A DNA stretch of 18,759 nucleotides from JACKOD01 sp041591635 (lineage in GTDB: Bacteria > Pseudomonadota > Gammaproteobacteria > Pseudomonadales > Oleiphilaceae): positions 1 through 18,759 of the forward strand of contig JBFHRO010000040.1 in the NCBI GenBank assembly GCA_041591635.1, in the 5' to 3' direction. Position numbers and translations under genes: made by a program. The notes under the pieces were generated by a model. That model worked only from the letters and a program-made list of their open reading frames with translations, made no database searches and was not told where the DNA came from. Below, one piece after another: positions 1 to 5,585 of the stretch (position 1 is the first letter of the stretch; each line of letters starts with the position of its first letter).

Positions 1-17
1 ATTCGCAAACAAAACGC

Positions 18-47
18 TTGACTCATCCCCTCTTCTCTGGCTAAATA
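18..47 (+). promoter_or_regulatory. Probable sigma-70 promoter of tRNA-Phe
   Basis: TTGACT at 18-23 is a good -35 box. After 18 bp there is a weak -10-like TAAATA at 42-47. Transcription would start near 54, only a few bases before the mature tRNA 5' end at 58. The bases after the -10 box are GC-rich (CGCACCC), the kind of discriminator typical of stringently controlled stable-RNA promoters. The placement is convincing; the -10 box itself is poor. Confidence 0.55.
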
Positions 48-57
48 CGCACCCGTT

Positions 58-133
58 GCCCAGATAGCTCAGTCGGTAGAGCAGGGGATTGAAAATCCCC
101 GTGTCGGTGGTTCGATTCCGCCTCTGGGCACCA
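58..133 (+). tRNA. tRNA-Phe (anticodon GAA)
   Basis: This is a complete 76-nt cloverleaf. The acceptor stem GCCCAGA (58-64) pairs perfectly with TCTGGGC (123-129). Discriminator A130 is followed by a genome-encoded CCA at 131-133. The anticodon stem GGGGA/TCCCC (84-88 with 96-100) encloses the loop TTGAAAA, giving anticodon GAA at 91-93, which reads UUY phenylalanine codons. The T-arm contains GGTTCGATTCC. The tRNA is transcribed alone from its own promoter and is followed directly by an intrinsic terminator. The 3' end shows no sign of an integrated element. Confidence 0.98.
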
Positions 134-144
134 CTTTTTCTTGA

Positions 145-170
145 CCCTCGCAGAAATGCGGGGGTTTTTT
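145..170 (+). terminator. Intrinsic terminator of tRNA-Phe
   Basis: CCCTCGCA (145-152) pairs with TGCGGGGG (157-164), with one G-T wobble, around a GAAA tetraloop. A run of six T follows at 165-170. It lies 11 bases after the tRNA CCA end. Confidence 0.93.
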
Positions 171-192
171 CGTTTTGACGTAACGCTTGAAC

Positions 193-215
193 AAAAAAAG
201 CCGGCAATACCGGCT
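193..215 (-). terminator. Intrinsic terminator of the CheX-like gene
   Basis: Read on the minus strand, AGCCGG and CCGGCT form a 6-bp stem with a 5-base loop (199-215), followed by a run of T (complement of the A-run at 193-199). It sits 37 bases after the stop codon of the minus-strand gene ending at 253. With the tRNA terminator it insulates the two convergent units. Confidence 0.87.
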
Positions 216-252
216 CAGGAATAACAAGTTCACCTGCCCTTACACAAACTCG

Positions 253-792
253 TCAGAAAAACTCGATACTCCCATCATCGGCATCGGCGGGCGCTTCGGC
301 GTTGAATTGCATATCGGGGTTGAAGATTTCTATGGCGATATCACACTGGCAGATCACGCCATCGAGATCAAAATAAAAGGCCACGAACTGACCATTGCCC
401 ATGGTGGTGTAGTCGACATCGGCACCGTAATAAAAGGTGGGCAGACCGATCATGATCATGCAGTCGCGCCGTGTCAGGTGGGCTTTTACCAGTCCCATCA
501 AACGGTTGGCCAGTTCGGCTACCCAGTCTTCAAGAATGGCATCATCGATACTGGCAACATCGTCCTGCACCGGGTAGGTCATGGCCAGAACCTGCAAGGG
601 CATTCTCAAGCCGATGAATATCTCAAGGTCATCGGAGCCCCCGTCGATAAAGGCGGCCGGCGCATCGTCGAGTTCGTACCTGTCCACGGGAACATCTGAC
701 GCCAAGACCTGGCAGTTCAGCCCTTCGAAGAGGTCTTTGCACGCGGTATGAAACAACTCGTGAATGCTGTCAATCAGTTGCGTTTGAGACAT
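253..792 (-). CDS. CheX/CheC-like CheY-P phosphatase domain protein, orphan
   Basis: This 179-residue soluble protein resembles CheX, which hydrolyses phospho-CheY (or a similar response regulator) in the cytoplasm. The CheC/CheX catalytic motif ExxN is visible as E93-L-A-N96, in the helix segment AELANRLMGLVKAHL. A CheX-like strand and turn, IGLPTFYYG, lies at about 115-123. The acidic C-terminus (DADDGSIEFF) is unusual. I chose ATG 792: an AAGGG lies 9 bases upstream, and the upstream in-frame ATG at 849 would add 19 unremarkable residues whose DNA forms a perfect hairpin. The 849 start remains possible, as AGGA lies only 2 bases before it. No cheA, cheY or motor gene is adjacent. The family call is good; the partner regulator is unknown. 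Confidence 0.8.
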   Translation of the reverse strand: MSQTQLIDSIHELFHTACKDLFEGLNCQVLASDVPVDRYELDDAPAAFIDGGSDDLEIFIGLRMPLQVLAMTYPVQDDVASIDDAILEDWVAELANRLMGLVKAHLTRRDCMIMIGLPTFYYGADVDYTTMGNGQFVAFYFDLDGVICQCDIAIEIFNPDMQFNAEAPADADDGSIEFF

Positions 793-814
793 TGGGTTAT
801 GCCCTTGCTCTATA

Positions 815-836
815 AAGCCTTTCCCCGTAAAGGCTT
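815..836 (-). promoter_or_regulatory. Perfect hairpin just upstream of the CheX-like gene
   Basis: AAGCCTTT (815-822) and AAAGGCTT (829-836) form a perfect 8-bp stem with a 6-base loop. On the minus strand it ends about 22 bases before ATG 792, just ahead of the putative ribosome-binding site. No T-run follows, so it is not an intrinsic terminator. It may affect translation or mRNA stability; function is inferred from position only. Confidence 0.5.
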
Positions 837-959
837 GCTTGATCGTCATGTTCCTGACCGCTTTTCGGGGATACCTCCTGCATGGCCAAGCGGTCGCGCA
901 TCAATAAGAACTAGCATAGACCAATTTTTGAGAATGATGAGCGCGTCATGGAAAGCCGC

Positions 960-986
960 AAAAAAGTGTGGCGCCTCACCCGGCGC
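960..986 (-). terminator. Weak terminator candidate at the end of the methyltransferase gene
   Basis: On the minus strand GCGCC and GGCGC form a 5-bp stem (971-975 with 982-986) with a 6-base loop that contains the gene's TGA stop. After 5 more bases a run of six T follows (complement of 960-965). The short stem and the gap before the T-run make it weak. Confidence 0.35.
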
Positions 987-1638
987 AGGCGCGCACGTAC
1001 TGCAGTATCTGCCCGCCAAAGGCTTTTTTTTGCAGGTCGGATGAGCCGGGCCGATGCTGACTGTGCGCATAGCCAAGGGCGACCATTTTCTTGCTGAAGG
1101 CGGCATGATTGCCTCGGCCCGGATCAACCAGCATCACCTCGCAGCGCGGCCTGGCGTGGCGATCAATAAAGGCCGACAGCAGGCTGATATGCTGTTTCTC
1201 GTAGAGCAGGTCTGCCCCTATGATGACATCGAACAGCCCCAGGCCATCGCCGGCATCGGCCCATCCGGTACGCAGAAAGGGGATTTGCTGGCAGTTGTTA
1301 AGGCGCTGGTTCTCGATCAGAAACCGGCCCGCCTCCGGGTGATAATCAGTGGCGGTGATATCGGCACCGCGGTGCTTGAGCAGCAAACTCGAGAGCGCCA
1401 TGCCGCAACCGATTTCGAGTATGCGCTTGCCGGCAATATCAAAGCTTGCCATGGCGCGGGCCAGCACCTCGCCCGATTCCCAGATGACGCCAAACAGCGA
1501 CCACTGGGCCGAGGATATTCCCAAGGCATCGGCCTCGCCAAAGGGATCGGAGAATTGCTGGTTGTCTTTGAGGCTTCGAATGTGAATATCAAAGCCCTCA
1601 AACTCGATTGTTTGATAACGCAGGCGAACGTCAGTCAT
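976..1638 (-). CDS. Class I SAM-dependent methyltransferase, lysine-methyltransferase-like (Methyltransf_16 type)
   Basis: This is a 220-residue cytosolic protein with a Rossmann methyltransferase fold. Motif I is LEIGCGMALSS at 74-84; the acidic residue after strand 2 is D98 in TATDYHP; motif IV is DVIIGADLLYE at 137-147. The preceding GVIWESGEVLA (50-60) and the DLLYE form are typical of the seven-beta-strand group that includes METTL21-like protein-lysine methyltransferases. The bacterial substrate cannot be told from sequence. The start is ATG 1638, with GAGG 6 bases upstream; an upstream in-frame start at 1665 would only add nine residues. A good promoter lies about 60 bases upstream. 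It is followed by the CheX-like gene in the same direction after a 183-bp gap, so co-transcription is uncertain. Confidence 0.85.
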   Translation of the reverse strand: MTDVRLRYQTIEFEGFDIHIRSLKDNQQFSDPFGEADALGISSAQWSLFGVIWESGEVLARAMASFDIAGKRILEIGCGMALSSLLLKHRGADITATDYHPEAGRFLIENQRLNNCQQIPFLRTGWADAGDGLGLFDVIIGADLLYEKQHISLLSAFIDRHARPRCEVMLVDPGRGNHAAFSKKMVALGYAHSQHRPGSSDLQKKAFGGQILQYVRACAG

Positions 1639-1701
1639 GGCAAACCTCGTGGCGGCTAAACGCAACTAGCCAGAGTGATTCGCTACGCAGGGGGGGCTTG
1701 C

Positions 1702-1730
1702 ACTATAGCCCCGTTATGCCGCAAAACCAA
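1702..1730 (-). promoter_or_regulatory. Sigma-70 promoter of the methyltransferase gene
   Basis: On the minus strand, TTGGTT (1725-1730) is separated by exactly 17 bp from TATAGT (1702-1707), one base from the -10 consensus. The expected transcription start near 1695 leaves a leader of about 55 bases before ATG 1638. The rest of the 1639-1913 gap holds a 6-bp inverted repeat GCCCGC/GCGGGC (1739-1759) with no T-run, and a short direct repeat AGATTTAC x2 near 1813-1828. Confidence 0.55.
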
Positions 1731-1913
1731 GCAATCTTGCCCGCCTGCAGACAGCGGGCCCCATAACCGCTACCATGAATAGCCTGATGTCTACCTATTT
1801 ATGGGCAAGAGTCAGATTTACAGATTTACAAGAACCACCCAAGATAGACGAATACGCATGGATGCTGCCTGTGTTGCTGAAGCCAACACCTTGCATACAA
1901 GAGTCCGCCAATC

Positions 1914-3635
1914 ATGCGAATTTGCTCCCAAGCCCAGTTATTGCAAGCCCTGGAGTGCCGCCGCGGCACCACCGCCCCTGCCCTGCGGGATCTGCTGCTC
2001 GCCGAAGGTGTGAGTACAGAAGCCGAGTTGAAATCACTGGCCCAAACCCGCCCCGAGATCAAGTCGCCCCACGATTTGATTGCTGTGCTCAAAACCCTGC
2101 ACCCGGTGCACCGCGCAGCCATTGATATTGCCTATGCCAAGAGCCTGGATCTGCCACTGGTGCATCTGGGCCAGTACGACTTCAGCCAGAATGCGTTGGA
2201 CATGGTGGATGCGGATTTCGCCCGGCGCCATCAACTGATTCCACTGACCCTCTATCACGAGCGTCTGCTGGTGGCGATGGCAAACCCTACCGATATCGAA
2301 ACACTCAATCTGCTGCATTTTATTACCAAGCACCTGATAGAGCCGGTTTACGCCTCGGAAGAAGACATCGACATTGCCATTTCCCAGCTCTACAGCCCGG
2401 GCGATGAAGCCGAAGTACTCAAGGACATCAGCCCCGCCTGGCAGAGCAGTGCCGAGGCGATGGCCCAGGCGCGGCAACTGGCCGAAGACAAGCCCACCGT
2501 GAAGCTGGTGAGCAATATGATTCTGGATGCCATTAACCGTCACGCCTCCGACATTCATATTCGCCCCAAAGAAAACGAGATCGAAATCCTGTTCCGGATT
2601 GACGGCGAGCTGGTCAAGATCCGCAGTCTGGGGCGCCCCATGCTCAACGCGGCCGTGGCCAGAATCAAGATTCTCGGCGGCATGAACATTGCCGAGCACC
2701 GTCTGCCACAGGATGGCCGGGCGAAGGTAATGGCACGCGACAAGGCGATTGACCTGCGTATTTCCATCATGCCCTGCATTTATGGTGAAAGCGTGGTGAT
2801 TCGTATTCTGGACACCAGCGCTGGCCTTAAAACCGTCAGCGAAATCGGCTTGTCGGCCAGAGATGCCGAGCAGTTTTGCCATTTGTTGCACAAGAGCAGC
2901 GGCCTGTATCTGGTGACCGGCCCCACGGGTTCGGGGAAGTCCACCACCTTGTATGCCGCCTTGCAGGAAGTCAAAAAGCGCAATATCAATATCATTACGG
3001 TGGAAGACCCGGTGGAATACCACCTCGACGGTGTGCTGCAAATCCAGACCCATGCCGCCATTGGCTATACCTTCGCCCGGGCGCTGCGCAATATTCTGCG
3101 GCACGATCCGGATGCCATCATGCTCGGGGAAATCCGCGACGAAGAAACCGCCAAGATCGCCATCGAGAGCGCACTCACAGGCCACCTGGTACTCTCGACC
3201 CTGCACACCAACAGTGCCGCCACCACTATCACCCGGTTGCTGGAAATCGGCATTCCCGCCTATCTGTTGCGTGCGACGCTCCTGGGTGTGCTGGCCCAGC
3301 GTCTGGTGCGCAAAAACTGCCCGCACTGTTTGGGAGAAGAGCAGATCGAACCTTCGGTGCGCGCCATCCTGAAGCTGGACGCAGCGGCCGTATTTTACCG
3401 CGGCCAGGGCTGTGACCAGTGCCGGGGTACCGGTTATCGCGGCCGGGCGGCGGTGTATGAACAACTGCACATAAGCCCTGAAATCAAAAATCACATCACG
3501 GCAGATGCCAGTGCCAGCGCCCTGGAAGCCATCGCCGTGCAACAGGGCATGCTGCCGCTGACCGAGCAGGCCATTGGCCTGGCACAAGCGAAGCTGACTT
3601 CGATTGAGGAGGTCTACCGGATTCGTCTGGTGTAA
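1914..3635 (+). CDS. GspE/PulE/PilB-family secretion ATPase, stand-alone
   Basis: This 573-residue cytoplasmic hexameric ATPase belongs to the type II secretion / type IV pilus assembly group. The N-terminal region (about 20-160) fits the GspE N-terminal (MshEN-like) domains. The core carries Walker A GPTGSGKST (336-344), an Asp box ITVEDPVEY (361-369), Walker B MLGEIRDEET (403-412) and a His box STLHTN (428-433). A four-cysteine zinc site is formed by CPHC (469-472) and CDQC (500-503), a feature of GspE/PilB rather than retraction ATPases such as PilT. ATG 1914 has a modest AAGAG 10 bases upstream. No platform protein, pseudopilin, secretin or prepilin peptidase gene is nearby, so the system it powers (MSHA-like pilus, T2SS or other) cannot be named. 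Confidence 0.9.
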   Translation: MRICSQAQLLQALECRRGTTAPALRDLLLAEGVSTEAELKSLAQTRPEIKSPHDLIAVLKTLHPVHRAAIDIAYAKSLDLPLVHLGQYDFSQNALDMVDADFARRHQLIPLTLYHERLLVAMANPTDIETLNLLHFITKHLIEPVYASEEDIDIAISQLYSPGDEAEVLKDISPAWQSSAEAMAQARQLAEDKPTVKLVSNMILDAINRHASDIHIRPKENEIEILFRIDGELVKIRSLGRPMLNAAVARIKILGGMNIAEHRLPQDGRAKVMARDKAIDLRISIMPCIYGESVVIRILDTSAGLKTVSEIGLSARDAEQFCHLLHKSSGLYLVTGPTGSGKSTTLYAALQEVKKRNINIITVEDPVEYHLDGVLQIQTHAAIGYTFARALRNILRHDPDAIMLGEIRDEETAKIAIESALTGHLVLSTLHTNSAATTITRLLEIGIPAYLLRATLLGVLAQRLVRKNCPHCLGEEQIEPSVRAILKLDAAAVFYRGQGCDQCRGTGYRGRAAVYEQLHISPEIKNHITADASASALEAIAVQQGMLPLTEQAIGLAQAKLTSIEEVYRIRLV

Positions 3636-3642
3636 CCCTTAT

Positions 3643-3669
3643 CAATACCACCAATACCGCCAATACCGC
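3643..3669 (+). repeat. Three tandem copies of a 9-bp unit
   Basis: CAATACCAC, CAATACCGC and CAATACCGC lie head to tail right after the stop codon of the secretion ATPase. The third copy runs into the GC-rich inverted repeat region that follows. Function unknown; it could be slippage-prone. Confidence 0.8.
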
Positions 3670-3753
3670 CGCCCGCTCTACCTCTTATAGAGGTGAAGCG
3701 GCACAAAAAAGCAGCCAAGGTGCGAGGCGTTGCCTGTTATTTTTTTTTGCCGC
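3668..3753. repeat. Nested inverted repeats with two mutually exclusive stems
   Basis: GCGGC at 3698-3702 can pair upstream with GCCGC at 3668-3672, enclosing a perfect ACCTCT/AGAGGT hairpin (3680-3694). It can instead pair downstream with GCCGC at 3749-3753. The downstream pairing is extended by A3703 and the A-run 3705-3710 against the T-run 3740-3748, with one mismatch. The region separates the secretion ATPase gene from the lipoprotein operon. It might be a terminator or regulatory RNA, but the T-run does not directly follow a strong GC hairpin. Confidence 0.45.
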
Positions 3754-3762
3754 TGGCATAAT
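3754..3762 (+). promoter_or_regulatory. Possible extended -10 promoter of the lipoprotein operon
   Basis: TGGCATAAT fits the extended -10 pattern (TG, one base, then a hexamer one base from TATAAT). No good -35 box lies at the usual distance. A start near 3769 would give a leader of about 85 bases containing a small palindrome, ATGATC/GATCAT at 3776-3791. Confidence 0.4.
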
Positions 3763-3853
3763 GCGCGGCGTAAAAATGATCAGCGGATCATACACACCGG
3801 TTTCGCCCTTCCCTTTGTCATTTCGACGGATTATCACCATGAGGAGTACCACC

Positions 3854-4522
3854 ATGAAAGGATTATTGAATTACGCCCTCGTTATGAGTGCCGCGCTGGT
3901 GCTTGGCGCCTGCGCCACTGAAAGCCACCGCGCTATCGAGCCGCAAAAGGTTGCGACCTACGGCACCAGTTACAGCGGCGAGCGCAGCACCTTGCTGGTG
4001 GGCAACTTCCAGAACAAGTCCGATTACATGCAGGGCATCTTTGCCTCCGATACCGATCGGCTGGGCAACCAGGCCAAGAGCATTCTCAAGACCCACTTGC
4101 AGCAAACCAACCGGTTCAATCTGGTTGATCGCGACAACATGGATGACCTGCAACGCGAGGCGGCACTGGCCGGTGTGGAGCAAAAGCTCTCCGGCGCCCG
4201 CTTTGTGGTCGCGGGAAGCGTGACCGAATTCGGCCGCAAGGAAGTGGGTGACAAACAACTCTTTGGCTTGCTGGGTCGGGGCAAGGAACAGATTGCCTAT
4301 GCCAAGGTCGCCCTTAACCTGGTGGATGTGCAGTCCTCGGCCATCGTTTATTCCACCCAGGGTGCAGGCGAGTATGCCCTGAGCAACCGGGAAGTGGTCG
4401 GTTTTGGCGGCACCGCCGGGTACGATGCCACCCTCAATGGCAAGGTACTGAACTTCGCCATTACCGAAGCGGTCAATAACCTGGCGCGTGATCTTGACGC
4501 GGGCATTCTGAGACTCAAGTAA
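3854..4522 (+). CDS. CsgG/HfaB-family outer-membrane lipoprotein
   Basis: This is a 222-residue lipoprotein with a type II signal peptide. The lipobox LGAC places the lipidated cysteine at 20, and the +2 residue is Ala, which in E. coli predicts outer-membrane sorting. The mature part matches the CsgG/HfaB family: an early strand STLLVGNFQNKS, then NRFNLVDRDNM, GARFVVAGSVTEFG, and a late region AKVALNLVDVQSSAIVYST. CsgG itself forms the curli secretion pore, but no curlin or CsgE/F gene is here, so a pore role is not assumed. ATG 3854 has GAGGAG 7 bases upstream; farther in-frame starts would bury the signal peptide. It leads a three-lipoprotein operon. Confidence 0.87.
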   Translation: MKGLLNYALVMSAALVLGACATESHRAIEPQKVATYGTSYSGERSTLLVGNFQNKSDYMQGIFASDTDRLGNQAKSILKTHLQQTNRFNLVDRDNMDDLQREAALAGVEQKLSGARFVVAGSVTEFGRKEVGDKQLFGLLGRGKEQIAYAKVALNLVDVQSSAIVYSTQGAGEYALSNREVVGFGGTAGYDATLNGKVLNFAITEAVNNLARDLDAGILRLK

Positions 4523-4551
4523 TTTTTTGCCTAACCCACAGGATGCCGACC

Positions 4552-4917
4552 ATGTTTAAAACGCTTTTACTGCCCCTGCTGGCCATCACCCTTGTCACTG
4601 GTTGCAGTGGCCACGGCCAGCGCAGCCTCTATTACTGGGGCAACTACGAGGCTGTGCTTCTCGACAGCTATATCAACCCCGGTGAAGCCCCGGATGAGGT
4701 TCAGATTGAAAAACTGACCGCCACCATCGAAACCGCCAAAAAGCGTGAACATCAGGTGCCGCCCGGCCTTTACGCCCATCTTGGCATGCTGTATCTGCGT
4801 CAGGGCCATACCGGTTCGGGGGTAGCGGCGCTCAAGGAAGAAAAGGCGCTGTATCCCGAATCAGCGGTATTTATTGACGGGCTGCTTGCCCGCGCCAACC
4901 TGGAGGCCCAACCATGA
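4552..4917 (+). CDS. DUF4810-like small lipoprotein
   Basis: This 121-residue lipoprotein has a signal peptide MFKTLLLPLLAITLVTGC with the lipidated cysteine at 18 and Ser at +2. The mature protein begins with SLYYWGNYE, characteristic of the DUF4810 family. Its second half (VPPGLYAHLGMLYLRQGHTGSGVAALKEEKALYP) looks like a TPR-type helical pair. I chose ATG 4552 because AGGA lies 8 bases upstream; ATG 4543 has no usable ribosome-binding site. It begins 29 bp after the CsgG-like gene, and its stop overlaps the next start. Probably it is a partner or scaffold of the other two lipoproteins; no biochemical role is claimed. Confidence 0.85.
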   Translation: MFKTLLLPLLAITLVTGCSGHGQRSLYYWGNYEAVLLDSYINPGEAPDEVQIEKLTATIETAKKREHQVPPGLYAHLGMLYLRQGHTGSGVAALKEEKALYPESAVFIDGLLARANLEAQP

Positions 4918-5585
4918 ACGTGCGCTCCCTTTTCCGTCCGGGGTATCTGTTGCCCCTGCTGGCGCTGCTGATCACCGGCTGCGCCTCCCAGCCCCGTGAT
5001 TACAGTGCGTTGCAGACCAGCAATCCGCGCTCGATTCTGGTCATTCCGCCGCAAAACAACAGTGTGGACGTCAACGCCCCCTATATATTCCTGTCTACGA
5101 TCTCGCTGCCCCTGGCCGAAAAGGGTTATTACGTCTTTCCGGTGGCGGTGATCGATCAGTTTCTGAAACAAAACGGCCTGCCTACCCCCGCAGAAATGAA
5201 CAATGTGCCGCTGGAAAAACTGCAGCAATACATTGGGGCCGATGCCATTTTGTACGTCACCATTGACGACTGGGGGCAGCAATACCAGGTGCTTTCGTCG
5301 GTGGCCCGGGTATCATCGAAATGGCGTCTGGTGGATGGCAAGACAGGGGCGCTGCTCTGGTCAGGACATGCCTATGCCCAGAAGTCGTCGGGCAACTCCG
5401 GCGGTGGTCTGGCCGGGGCGCTGATTTCGGCCGTGGCGGCCCAGATTGTCAGTGCCATTGATGATCCGACCCCCGAGTTGTCGCGCACCGCCAATCTGCA
5501 TACCCTCTACAACCCCTACGAGGGTTTGCTGCCTGGCCCCTATCTGCGGGCCAAACTTGAGGCCAACAAGCAGGCTAGCCAGTAA
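4914..5585 (+). CDS. DUF799 / GNA1162-like lipoprotein
   Basis: This 223-residue lipoprotein has its lipobox ITGC with cysteine 23 and Ala at +2. The body matches the DUF799 family of Neisseria GNA1162: SILVIPPQNNSVDVNAPY, then a region ending in YVFPVAVIDQFLKQNGLPT, and GADAILYVTIDDWGQQY. A Gly-rich stretch (SSGNSGGGLAGALISAVAAQ) lies near 163-182. The ATG overlaps the previous gene's TGA (ATGA at 4914-4917), so translation is probably coupled. Its last 11 bases overlap the end of astB on the opposite strand. The order CsgG-like, DUF4810, DUF799 recurs in other Proteobacteria as far as I recall, which supports a shared complex of unknown function. Confidence 0.87.
   Translation: MNVRSLFRPGYLLPLLALLITGCASQPRDYSALQTSNPRSILVIPPQNNSVDVNAPYIFLSTISLPLAEKGYYVFPVAVIDQFLKQNGLPTPAEMNNVPLEKLQQYIGADAILYVTIDDWGQQYQVLSSVARVSSKWRLVDGKTGALLWSGHAYAQKSSGNSGGGLAGALISAVAAQIVSAIDDPTPELSRTANLHTLYNPYEGLLPGPYLRAKLEANKQASQ

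Noticed and set aside
58..190. tRNA-Phe 3' end as an integration (att) site
   Set aside because: No integrase, no second copy of the tRNA 3' end and no foreign-looking gene block follows within the window.
2034..3587. Very long open frame antisense to the secretion ATPase gene
   Set aside because: It lies wholly opposite a gene with full ATPase motifs, has low-complexity Gln/Gly/His-rich composition and no family resemblance. Open antisense frames are common in GC-rich coding DNA.
3643..3669. Short CRISPR-like repeat
   Set aside because: The units are contiguous 9-mers with no spacers, and no cas gene is present.
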